Below are positions 8,731 to 16,253 of a DNA stretch of 64,000 bases, in pieces. Below the pieces are notes generated by a model that was not told the DNA's origin, did not search any database, and worked only from the letters and a program-made list of their open reading frames with translations. The translations under genes and the position numbers were made by a program. Position 1 is the stretch's first letter, and each line of letters opens with the position of its first letter. The DNA comes from Myxococcus fulvus (GTDB taxonomy: Bacteria > Myxococcota > Myxococcia > Myxococcales > Myxococcaceae). The stretch lies in assembly GCF_900111765.1 (NCBI RefSeq), contig NZ_FOIB01000014.1, positions 186,001 through 250,000 on the forward strand, given 5' to 3'.

Positions 8731-9786
8731 ATGAAGAAGCGACTGGGGGACATCCTGCTCGAGCGCGGGATGATGGATGCGCTGCAGCTCCACTCCGCGT
8801 TGGCGTACCAGCGCAAGTGGGGGGTTCCGCTGGGGCAGGTGGTGGTGGACCAGCGCTTCTGCACGGCAGAGCAGGTGTTGGAGGCGCTGGCGGAGCAGGT
8901 GGGGATGCAGACGGTGGACCTGGACGCGCAGCCTCCCGAGGCGGCCCTGGCGCGCCTGATTCCGGAGCGGGTGGCGGAGACACACCGCGTGGTGCCGCTG
9001 CGGCTGGAGGGACACGCTCCCCGGGACACGCTGGTGGTGGCCATCGCCGCGCCGGCGAGCCTGGCGTCGGTGGACGCGGTGAAGAGCGTGACCGGTCGGA
9101 CGCGGGTGGTGGCGAGGCTGGCCACGGACGCGTCCATCCGCCGCGCCATCGGCCGGATGTACCGGGGTGAGACGGAGGTCGCGCCCCGTCGTCCTGGAAT
9201 GGAGGGGTTCTCCCTGCCGGAGGCCGACGAGCAGATGCCCATGGTGCTCAGCGGCAGCATGGCGGAGCTGACGAACATGGCGCCGCCCGTGGTGCCCTCC
9301 GAGGGTGAGCTGCCCTTGTTGTCCTCGCTGGAAGAGGAGACGGCGCGGCCCCGGCCCGTGGTGGCGGCGGTGCCCCGGCCTCGCACGCCCTCGCAGACGA
9401 AGCTGCCCACGGTGACGGCGGCGCCCGCGGAGGCGCTGGCGCAGGTGCTGGTGTACGGCTGGGGCGCTCAGGCGGCGTCGGGGCTGGTGCGGGTGCTGAC
9501 GGGGGCGGGCTTCACCGCGCGGGTGGCGAGCACCGAGGAGCTCTTGGCGTCGAGCGAGGCGCAGGTGGTGGTGGCGCCGCTGCCGTCGCTGGAGGCGCTG
9601 GGCCGAAGGGTGGGCGCGCAGGTGGTGGCCGCGGGCAAGACGCCCGAGGTGGACCTGCCCCGGGCGCAGGCGGTGGGGGCGCGGGGCTTCGTGGCCGCGC
9701 CCGTGGACGCGGAGCTGCTGCTCAGGACGGTGCGTCGACTGGCCGGTGCGCCCGTCGACGCCACGTTTCTCAGGCGCGCCAGCTGA
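8731..9786 (+). CDS. Stand-alone GspE/PilB N-terminal domain protein
   Basis: A 351-residue protein. Residues 1-150 are a GspE N-terminal (MshEN-type) domain: LGDILLERGMMDALQLHSAL, then Q-x2-WGVPLG and a second LxxL repeat. These domains sit at the front of type II secretion and type IV pilus ATPases, where some bind cyclic-di-GMP. No ATPase follows. A low-complexity Pro/Glu linker (about 160-230) leads to a C-terminal alpha/beta domain of about 110 residues that resembles a response-regulator receiver without the phospho-acceptor aspartate. The start has GAGGA 10 nt upstream. It could connect pili or motility to a second-messenger signal; that is inference. Confidence 0.7.
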   Translation: MKKRLGDILLERGMMDALQLHSALAYQRKWGVPLGQVVVDQRFCTAEQVLEALAEQVGMQTVDLDAQPPEAALARLIPERVAETHRVVPLRLEGHAPRDTLVVAIAAPASLASVDAVKSVTGRTRVVARLATDASIRRAIGRMYRGETEVAPRRPGMEGFSLPEADEQMPMVLSGSMAELTNMAPPVVPSEGELPLLSSLEEETARPRPVVAAVPRPRTPSQTKLPTVTAAPAEALAQVLVYGWGAQAASGLVRVLTGAGFTARVASTEELLASSEAQVVVAPLPSLEALGRRVGAQVVAAGKTPEVDLPRAQAVGARGFVAAPVDAELLLRTVRRLAGAPVDATFLRRAS

Positions 9787-9798
9787 GGCGCGCGGACC

Positions 9799-10410
9799 TC
9801 ACGGCACCGCGGAGAGCATCGCGGAGACGTTGGCCAGGGAGGACTCGGGGAGCCACAGCGACTCGAGCTCCACGGGGGCGGAGGTGAAGGGCTCGGCCCG
9901 CACGAGCGCGTCCGAGTCGTAGCAGCCGGTGAGGAGCCAGCCTCGCTTGACGCGCTGGTAGGTCTCCAGCGTGCGCGCGGCCGGGTCCACCAGCCAGACG
10001 TGGGAGACGCCCTGGCGCGCGTAGAGGGGCAGCTTGCGCGTGCGGTCCAGGGCGACGGTGGACGGGGCGAGCACCTCGCAGACCCAGTCCGGCGCCAGGG
10101 TGAGGAAGGGCACGTCCGGGTCGAGAGGGGACGACACCCGGTCGCGACGCCAACCCGCCACGTCGGGCACGAGCACGTCGGGCCCCAAGCGCAGCTCGGG
10201 GGCGCGCAGGAAGCACCAGCGTCCGCTGCCACCTCGGCGCCGGTCGAGTTGCTCACCCAGCTCCACGCCCAGCATGAAGGCGGCGCGGGTTTGAGCGGGC
10301 GTCAGCCTGGGAGAAGCCACGAGCTCCTCGTCCAGTATCTCTCCGACCCAGCCCGCGGGCAGGGCCTGGAGCATGGAGTGGTTCGCCAGGTGGATGATGC
10401 CTTCCGTCAC
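9799..10410 (-). CDS. Uma2-family (DUF820) putative endonuclease
   Basis: A 203-residue protein of the Uma2 family, which has a PD-(D/E)xK nuclease fold. The candidate active site is D83 (VPDVAGW), E112 (APDWVCEVLAPST) and K126 (DRTRKLPLY), in the expected order. A GTG start follows GGAGGCGCT. Uma2 proteins are abundant and often multicopy in myxobacteria and cyanobacteria; their substrate is unsettled. It lies 78 nt after mnmE on the same strand and could share its transcript, but a functional link is not apparent. Confidence 0.8.
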   Translation of the reverse strand: MTEGIIHLANHSMLQALPAGWVGEILDEELVASPRLTPAQTRAAFMLGVELGEQLDRRRGGSGRWCFLRAPELRLGPDVLVPDVAGWRRDRVSSPLDPDVPFLTLAPDWVCEVLAPSTVALDRTRKLPLYARQGVSHVWLVDPAARTLETYQRVKRGWLLTGCYDSDALVRAEPFTSAPVELESLWLPESSLANVSAMLSAVP

Positions 10411-10488
10411 AGCGCCTCCGAAAGTGCGGCGGTTGAGGGCGGCATTCTAGGGAGGGGTCTGACACGGCCTGGGCCGTGCGGCGGTGCG

Positions 10489-11982
10489 TCACTTTCCGAT
10501 GCAGAACCGCTGGAAGATTGCGTCGATGAGCGCCTCGGAAGCGGAGGTTCCGGACACTTCGCCGAGGGCTTCCAGGGAGAGGGCCACCTCGCCTGAGACG
10601 ACCTCCAGGGTGGACAGGCGCGACGCGGATTCCGCGCGGGACAGCGCCTCGGAGGCGCGACGCAGGGCATCGGCGTGACGCTCGGACACGAGGGCGACCG
10701 CCGAGGGCGTGCCGCCGCCCCACAGTCGAGAGAGGAGCGCTTCACGCAGGGTGTCCACGCCCTCGCCCGTGAGTCCGCTGACGCGGAGGCGGGGTGGGGT
10801 GCCCGGTGGTGACGTGGCATCCCATGGGCTCGTGAAAGGGGCTCGCGGAGTCGAAGGCGACTCGGTGCTCGCGGAGCCCTGGACTGCGTCGACACCCGTG
10901 CGGGGAGACGTGGGCCTCGAATCGTCCGAGCGCGCCTCCACGACGCGCACCTCAGTCATCGCCGAGGACCGCGCATCGACATCGCACTTGCCGTCGATGC
11001 GCAGCACGGGCGTGGCACCGGCCTCCGCGAGCCAGCGCTCCGCGTCCGCCTCGGCCGTCCCCGGCGGCAGCACCAGCACGGCCAGGTCCACGCCCGAGAG
11101 CAGCTCCCGCGTGCGCGCGATGCCGAGCGCCTCCACCCGGCCCGGCGTCTCGCGCAGGCCCGCGGTGTCGAACAACGTCACGCCCAGACCACGCCACTCG
11201 ACACGGGCCTCCAGCGCATCGCGCGTCGTCCCGGGCTCGTCGTCCACGAGCGCGCGCGCCTCGCCCACCAGCCGGTTGAACAGCGTGGACTTGCCCGCGT
11301 TGACCGGTCCGAACAGCGCCACGCGCGCGCCCCGGCGCACCAGCCGGCCATGGCCCGCCTCGGCAATCAGCGCCTCTGCCTGCGCACGCAGTGCCTGGAC
11401 GCGCGCCCCAGCATCCTCGTCCGCGCCCTCGGCCTCATCCGGGAAGTTGAGCACGCCCTCCAGGTCCGCGTGCAGCGCGCGCAGCGGCTCCTCCAACGCG
11501 CGAACCCGCTCACTCAGCGCCCCGGACAACCCAGCCGCGGCCGCGCGCACGGCGGACTCCGAGTCCGCGGCCACCAGGTCCGCCACCGCCTCCGCGCGCG
11601 TCAGGTCGATGCGCCCGTTCAGGAACGCCCGTCGAGTGAACTCCCCCGGCATCGCCAGCCGCGCGAGCCCATCCTCCAGCGCGCGCGCCAACAACAGTTG
11701 CAACAGACGCGGGCTCCCATGCGCCTGCAGCTCGACCACGTCCTCGCCCGTGAACGAGGCCGGCGCACGGAAGTACAGGAAGAGCCCCTCATCCAGCGCC
11801 CGCCCTGCCGCGTCCACGAAGGTCGCGAGGTACGCGTGACGCGGCGTCGGCTCCGCGGGGATGCCCGGCGCCAGCCGACGACCCACCTCCAACGCGGCGG
11901 GGCCCGACAACCGGAGGATGCCCACGGCCCCCGCGGTGGGCGCGGTGGCCAGGGCGACGATGGTGGGGGAGACGGACGTCAT
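10489..11982 (-). CDS. mnmE: tRNA modification GTPase MnmE (TrmE)
   Basis: A 497-residue GTPase that, with MnmG, adds the cmnm5 group to wobble uridine of several tRNAs. It has the tetrahydrofolate-binding N-domain, a GTPase domain with G1 GPVNAGKS (225-232), G2 GTTRD (251-255), G3 DTAG (272-275), and the invariant C-terminal FCIGK (493-497). The start at 11982 gives MTSVSPTIVALAT, the family N-terminus. Two oddities: the G4 motif, normally NKxD, reads DGKCD at 330-334, and a Ser/Pro/Thr/Asp-rich insertion of about 60 residues (roughly 337-398) separates it from the G5 segment. This explains why it is longer than the usual 450 residues. Confidence 0.95.
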   Translation of the reverse strand: MTSVSPTIVALATAPTAGAVGILRLSGPAALEVGRRLAPGIPAEPTPRHAYLATFVDAAGRALDEGLFLYFRAPASFTGEDVVELQAHGSPRLLQLLLARALEDGLARLAMPGEFTRRAFLNGRIDLTRAEAVADLVAADSESAVRAAAAGLSGALSERVRALEEPLRALHADLEGVLNFPDEAEGADEDAGARVQALRAQAEALIAEAGHGRLVRRGARVALFGPVNAGKSTLFNRLVGEARALVDDEPGTTRDALEARVEWRGLGVTLFDTAGLRETPGRVEALGIARTRELLSGVDLAVLVLPPGTAEADAERWLAEAGATPVLRIDGKCDVDARSSAMTEVRVVEARSDDSRPTSPRTGVDAVQGSASTESPSTPRAPFTSPWDATSPPGTPPRLRVSGLTGEGVDTLREALLSRLWGGGTPSAVALVSERHADALRRASEALSRAESASRLSTLEVVSGEVALSLEALGEVSGTSASEALIDAIFQRFCIGK

Positions 11983-12052
11983 GTCAGCGGAAGACGGCGG
12001 CCGTTCGGCACGCTGCCGGGGACTCGCATCCCCGGAAGCGCTCGAGTCAGCG

Positions 12053-12280
12053 CTACCGAGGCCCCATCGGGGGCGTGGAGCCACGGGCGGCCTTCTCGAC
12101 GGCCTCGCGGTTCTCCTCGATGTACTTCTCCACCGCCGCGTCCTCGATGTCCAAGTCCCGGAGCACGCCCGGGTAGACGAAGCGGAAGGCGGGGGACTCC
12201 TCATCGCCGCGCAGGCGGAAGCTCATCTTCAGCACCGCCGCGCCGTACAGCTTGTCCTTGAGACCCTTCGCCTTGCCCAT
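12053..12280 (-). CDS. Small hypothetical protein between jag and mnmE
   Basis: A 75-residue charged protein with no signal peptide or membrane segment. The ATG at 12280 is preferred because GAGGG lies 6-8 nt upstream; a GTG at 12292 that overlaps the jag stop as GTGA would add 4 residues. It ends in a Thr/Pro tail (GSTPPMGPR). I do not recognise a family. Its position in a tightly packed run of translation and membrane-insertion genes, 8 nt after jag and 70 nt before mnmE, is the only functional hint. Confidence 0.65.
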   Translation of the reverse strand: MGKAKGLKDKLYGAAVLKMSFRLRGDEESPAFRFVYPGVLRDLDIEDAAVEKYIEENREAVEKAARGSTPPMGPR

Positions 12281-12288
12281 GCACGCCC

Positions 12289-13062
12289 TCACTCGTCGAA
12301 GTCGTCCTCGTCATCGTCCGGCAGCAGGCTCCGCTTGGGCAGCGGCGCGGGCTTCTCCGGCGTGAACACCACTCGGCGGTTGCGGCCCTCACCCTCGGCC
12401 GCGACCTTCAACCCCACCACTCCTTCTACCGCCTTCAGCACGCGCGCGCGGTCGTCCTGCTTCATCGCGGCGAGCGCGTAGAAGCGCCCCAGGCTGGCGG
12501 ACTTCTCCGCGAGCTTGCGGACCGCCTCTCGCAGCGCGGCATCCTCCTCCACCGCCAGCGTCCGCTCGTCCCCATCCGCCTGCGCCTTGGACGCCGCCCC
12601 ACGCTGCGCCTGCTTGTCCGCCCCACGCTGCGCCTGCTGCTTCGCGGGAGGGGGAGGCGGCGCCGCCTGCGCCTTGGGTGCCGGAGCCGCCGCCTGCTGC
12701 GCGGGGGCCTTCTCCGCGGCGGCCTGCGGCTGCTGCGGCTCGCGACGCTGCCGGGGCTCCGGGTGCGCGCCACAGCCCAGCACCACCCAGCGCCGGTCGA
12801 CGCCCGGGCGGTGCAGCATCTTGTTGAGCAGGAACTGGAGCGAATCCAGCACCTGGCTGCGGCGGCCCTGCTCGACGCCGGGCGGAGGCCCCGCTTCGAA
12901 GTGCAGCGCGACGGACAGGCTGCCGTCCGCCGCGTCCTGCATGTCCAGGCGGGCCGGGAAGCCCATCAGGCCCAGGATGTCACCGAGGAGCTTCTCCACG
13001 CGGGGGCGCAAATCCGCGCCCCCGGCGACGGGAGCCTGCTGGGAAACCGGCTGCTCGCTCAC
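12289..13062 (-). CDS. jag: Jag/KhpB-like RNA-binding protein, divergent
   Basis: A 257-residue protein in the standard position after yidC. It starts at GTG 13062, whose GTGA overlaps the yidC stop and which has GGAGGAAAG just upstream. The KH-type segment (about 15-100) keeps DSLQFLLNKML, but the GxxG loop reads GRRS rather than GKRG. Next comes a linker of about 75 residues rich in Ala, Pro and Gln. The R3H-like C-terminus keeps EGEGRNRRVVF but lacks the Arg-x3-His pair that names the domain. The end is very acidic (DDDEDDFDE). KhpB proteins bind many RNAs and affect cell shape and division; RNA binding here may be altered. Confidence 0.85.
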   Translation of the reverse strand: MSEQPVSQQAPVAGGADLRPRVEKLLGDILGLMGFPARLDMQDAADGSLSVALHFEAGPPPGVEQGRRSQVLDSLQFLLNKMLHRPGVDRRWVVLGCGAHPEPRQRREPQQPQAAAEKAPAQQAAAPAPKAQAAPPPPPAKQQAQRGADKQAQRGAASKAQADGDERTLAVEEDAALREAVRKLAEKSASLGRFYALAAMKQDDRARVLKAVEGVVGLKVAAEGEGRNRRVVFTPEKPAPLPKRSLLPDDDEDDFDE

Positions 13063-14882
13063 TTGCGCTTTCCTCCCGCTGTCGCGACCACCGGCGTACC
13101 ACCCCCGGCCTGCGGCTTGTTGCGGTCCAACCACTTCCTCAACCCGTACTGCTGCGCGATGGAGAAGATGTTGTTGGTGAAGATGTAGAGCGACAGACCC
13201 GCCGGGTACTGCAGCAGCGTCAGCGTGAAGATGCCGGGCACGAACCAGGTCATGATCTTCGCCTGGGTCGCATCCATCATCTGCGGCTGCATCTTCTGGG
13301 TGATGATCATCGACACGCCCAGCGCCAGGGGCAGCAGGTACGTGGGGTCCTTGTAGGTCAGGTCCCGCCAGATGGGGCCGAAGAAGGGCTCGCCGTACAG
13401 GTCGAAGCTGTTGCGCAGCGCCGTGAAGAGGGCGATCCAGACCGGCATCTGGATGAGCAGCGGGAGGCAGCCGCCGAGCGGGTTCACCTTCGCCTCCTGG
13501 TACAGCTTCATGATTTCGAGGTTCTGCTGCTCGCGGTTGTCCGCGAACTTCTTGCGAATCTCGTCCATGCGCGGCTGGAGCTTCTTCACCTCTTCCATGC
13601 TGACCATGGAGCGGTAGGTGAGCGGCAGCAGCACCAGCTTCACCACCACGGTCAGCAGGATGATGGCCACGCCCCAGTTGCCGGTGAGGCCGTGGAAGAA
13701 CTTCATGATGCCCAGCAAAATCTTGCAGATGACGGCCCAGATGCCGAAGTCGACGGTGTCCTCGAGCTTCGGGTGGAAGGCCGCGTCACCCAGGCCCACG
13801 GCCTTGCGCAGCTCCGGTCCGGGCACCACGGCCATCAGGTCCGGGTCCTTGGGGCCCAGGTAGCCGCCGAGCTTCAGCGTCACCGTCTCACCCGCGGCCG
13901 CGCTCAGCGGGAAGGCCACGGAGACCTGACGCGCGGTGGGCGTGGCGGCGAGGATGCAGCGGCCGGGGCGCGGCCCCTCCAGCGGATAGAGCGCGGACAG
14001 GAAGTACTGCTGGTTGATGCCGAAGAAGTGAATCTGACCCTTGCTCTTCTCCGCGTCGAGCGCGTCGTCGCCCGGGTTCATGTTGTGGAGCTTGTCATCC
14101 ACCCAGCACGCGGAGCGGCTCAGGTTGCCCACGCCGCCGAAGAAGGACGGCGCGTGCTCGAAGTTCGGGTCGATGGCGCGGCCGTAGTGCACCAGCAGCT
14201 CGCCGTTCTGCGCCTGACCGGACGTGTTCTTCACCTGGACGGTGTACGTGAGCTCGAAGCCCTCCTTCGGCCACTGCAGCACCTTCACCACCTCCCACGG
14301 GCCCTGGCGGCCGGTGAAGGTGAGGGTCTCCACGTCGCCGCCCGTCTTCTCGTCGACGGCGTAGGGGACGCCGGCGCCCAGGGGACTCTGGCCCTCGATG
14401 GTGACGGACAGGGGCAGCGGCTGGTTGGGCACCGGCTGCGCCAGGTTCATCTGCGGCGCGGGGGGCACCTCCTTGCCGAACAGCTGCTGATAGCCCTGGG
14501 CCAGGGTCAGCGAGTGCTGCTCGCGCATCTTCACGCCCTGCAGCTCCGCGGACGTCAGGCCCGCGCCCACGGAGGAGAACCGGTACACGGACTCCTTGCG
14601 GTGCGAGTCCACCTGCTTGGCGGGAGGCGGCGGGGTGGCCTCGGCGACGGTGCCGCCCGGGGGAGGCGGGGTGCCATCACCCGGGGAGGGCTGCGCGGCC
14701 TGTGCGGGGGTGCCAGCGTCCTGCGTGCCTGCGGCCGCCACACCCGCGTCATCGGCGCCAGGGGCAGCCGGCGGGGGCGGGAACAGGAACATCCATCCGG
14801 CGGTGACCGCGAAGGAGAGCAGCAGGGCGACCAGCAGCCGCTTCTGGGAGTCGTTCGACTGGGGCGAGAGCGGATCGTTCAT
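13059..14882 (-). CDS. yidC: Membrane protein insertase YidC
   Basis: A 607-residue inner-membrane insertase of the Gram-negative type. It has an N-terminal membrane helix (about 15-34), a Pro/Ala-rich linker, a large periplasmic beta domain (about 90-370) and a conserved C-terminal core of five helices with the basic LPLTYRSMVSMEE hairpin start, NPLGGCLPLLIQMPVW and YPAGLSLYIFTNN. It inserts proteins with or without SecYEG. The ATG at 14882 has GGGAGGGAC upstream; the longer form does not. It lies 48 nt after yidD, and its stop overlaps the jag start (GTGA), so the three are probably translated together. Confidence 0.97.
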   Translation of the reverse strand: MNDPLSPQSNDSQKRLLVALLLSFAVTAGWMFLFPPPPAAPGADDAGVAAAGTQDAGTPAQAAQPSPGDGTPPPPGGTVAEATPPPPAKQVDSHRKESVYRFSSVGAGLTSAELQGVKMREQHSLTLAQGYQQLFGKEVPPAPQMNLAQPVPNQPLPLSVTIEGQSPLGAGVPYAVDEKTGGDVETLTFTGRQGPWEVVKVLQWPKEGFELTYTVQVKNTSGQAQNGELLVHYGRAIDPNFEHAPSFFGGVGNLSRSACWVDDKLHNMNPGDDALDAEKSKGQIHFFGINQQYFLSALYPLEGPRPGRCILAATPTARQVSVAFPLSAAAGETVTLKLGGYLGPKDPDLMAVVPGPELRKAVGLGDAAFHPKLEDTVDFGIWAVICKILLGIMKFFHGLTGNWGVAIILLTVVVKLVLLPLTYRSMVSMEEVKKLQPRMDEIRKKFADNREQQNLEIMKLYQEAKVNPLGGCLPLLIQMPVWIALFTALRNSFDLYGEPFFGPIWRDLTYKDPTYLLPLALGVSMIITQKMQPQMMDATQAKIMTWFVPGIFTLTLLQYPAGLSLYIFTNNIFSIAQQYGLRKWLDRNKPQAGGGTPVVATAGGKRK

Positions 14883-14930
14883 AAGTGTCCCTCCCCGCGG
14901 GGGAGGGTGCGGCAAGGGGTGAAGACCCCG

Positions 14931-15149
14931 TCAGGGCACCGGGTCGATGCCACCGGGGTGGAAGGGCTGGCAGCGCATCAGGCGCCACACGGTGAGCCAG
15001 GAACCCTTGAACCCTCCATGCTTTTCCAGCGCCTCCATGGCGTAGGTGGAGCACGAGGGATGGAAGCGGCACACCTTCGGGAGCAGCGGCCCCAGGAACC
15101 TCCGGTAGAACCGGATGGGCAGCGAGATGACGAAGGCGAGCGGGCTCAT
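14931..15149 (-). CDS. yidD: Membrane protein insertion efficiency factor YidD
   Basis: A complete 72-residue YidD: an N-terminal amphipathic/hydrophobic segment, then the family core with RFLGPLLPKVCRFHPSCSTY and C-terminal CQPFHPGG. It helps YidC-dependent insertion at the inner membrane. The start ATG overlaps the rnpA stop as ATGA, the usual arrangement in this cluster. Confidence 0.96.
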   Translation of the reverse strand: MSPLAFVISLPIRFYRRFLGPLLPKVCRFHPSCSTYAMEALEKHGGFKGSWLTVWRLMRCQPFHPGGIDPVP

Positions 15150-15568
15150 CGGGGAGGCTCCTTCGGCTTCGGCTCGGCGGCCGGCGGGAGCCGCTGCAGC
15201 TTACGGGTGACACCGTCGAAGGCGCGCGACAGCGCCACGAAAGAGGCCTCCTTCGCGGATGAGCGCGCCACCAACACTACGTCCAGGCCCTGGGGCCATT
15301 GCGTGCGCCGCTTGCGGAACAGCTCCCGCAGCACACGCCTCAGGCGCGCTCGCACCACCGCGTTTCCCACCTTGCTCGACACGGTGAGGCCAACACGGGA
15401 GTACGCCCGGCCATTGCGCTTGTAGAGGGCGAGGAGGCAGTCGGAAGGGAGCTTCTGCCCGCCGTCCTGCACCTCGAGGAACTCACGCCTGCTGAGCAGG
15501 CGAAGGGCCTTGGGGAAGCGCTGGTCTGCCGGGCCCTCTCGGCCCGGCGTCGCACCCTCGGCCCTCAC
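15146..15568 (-). CDS. rnpA: Ribonuclease P protein component
   Basis: A 140-residue basic protein that binds RNase P RNA and helps recognise the 5' leader of pre-tRNA. The conserved LRLLSRREF start, the SRVGLTVSSKVGNAVVRARL segment and the RNR-like helix RARLRRVLRELFR are present. A GTG start is used; 12 nt separate it from rpmH. The C-terminal Pro/Lys-rich tail is a lineage extension. It overlaps yidD by 4 nt. Confidence 0.95.
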   Translation of the reverse strand: MRAEGATPGREGPADQRFPKALRLLSRREFLEVQDGGQKLPSDCLLALYKRNGRAYSRVGLTVSSKVGNAVVRARLRRVLRELFRKRRTQWPQGLDVVLVARSSAKEASFVALSRAFDGVTRKLQRLPPAAEPKPKEPPR

Positions 15569-15580
15569 ACGCGGACTCGC

Positions 15581-15733
15581 TTACTTCTTCGCGGCCGACA
15601 CGACCAGCCGCTTGCGGCCCTTCGCGCGGCGGCGCTTGAGGACATCGCGGCCGGACTTGGTTCCATTGCGCTTGCGGAACCCGTGGGTGCGGTTGCGGCG
15701 CAGCTTCGACGGCTGATACGTGCGCTTGGACAC
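15581..15733 (-). CDS. rpmH: 50S ribosomal protein L34
   Basis: A complete 50-residue L34, very basic, beginning SKRTYQPSKLRRNRTHGF. The GTG start at 15733 follows an AAGGAG ribosome site; no in-frame alternative gives the conserved N-terminus. It is the first gene of the rpmH-rnpA-yidD-yidC-jag run, divergent from dnaA. Confidence 0.97.
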   Translation of the reverse strand: MSKRTYQPSKLRRNRTHGFRKRNGTKSGRDVLKRRRAKGRKRLVVSAAKK

Positions 15734-16253
15734 GGCTCGAACTCCTTGATGAGGGGTGGCGCCTCCTACGGCTTCGGCGCGACCTGAACTAGGGAAAGGG
15801 CCGGGTCCGTAACCCCATTTCCGGGGTAAGTCAACGGAGGACCACCAGGACCGCCCCCATTTTCCAGATCCAGGGAACGGATTCCAGTCCTCCGAATCCT
15901 CCCGGGAGCGCACAGCCGCCTGGGTGGATCCATATGGAGCGGCCAGGCACCCCTTCTTTCGATCAACCTGGGAGCGGATCCGCGCGCACCGCTCGAAGGG
16001 CTCGCGGAGGGCTTCGGAGCGTTTTGCGTTCCGTACTCCCAGTCAACCCAAGAGGGCGGGGCCCCAGCGGTTGGGGGGAGGGGAGCGGATCCCCACAACG
16101 GCCCTGAACCGGCACGTCCGTTGCCGATTCGTGAGGTCCGGAAAAGATCCTTCAGCGGCGCCACTTTGGGTCGATAGCTTGATCCACCTGGACCCCTCTG
16201 TTAGCACCGCCGGACGCTCGCAGTCCCGCCCGCTTTGCACGGTTGAGACACAC
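15734..16253. promoter_or_regulatory. rpmH-dnaA divergent promoter region
   Basis: A 520-bp gene-free stretch between rpmH and dnaA that should contain both promoters. I looked for DnaA boxes and found only isolated weak matches, for example TGATCCACC near 16182 (7 of 9 to TTATCCACA). There is no cluster and no clear AT-rich unwinding patch, so this does not look like the origin although its position would be typical. Confidence 0.5.

Noticed and set aside
13692..15425. Long plus-strand frame opposite yidC, yidD and rnpA
   Set aside because: It crosses three well-recognised minus-strand genes and shows no motifs.
15734..16253. Replication origin next to dnaA
   Set aside because: Only scattered 6-7 of 9 DnaA-box matches and no AT-rich patch, unlike 40468-40728.
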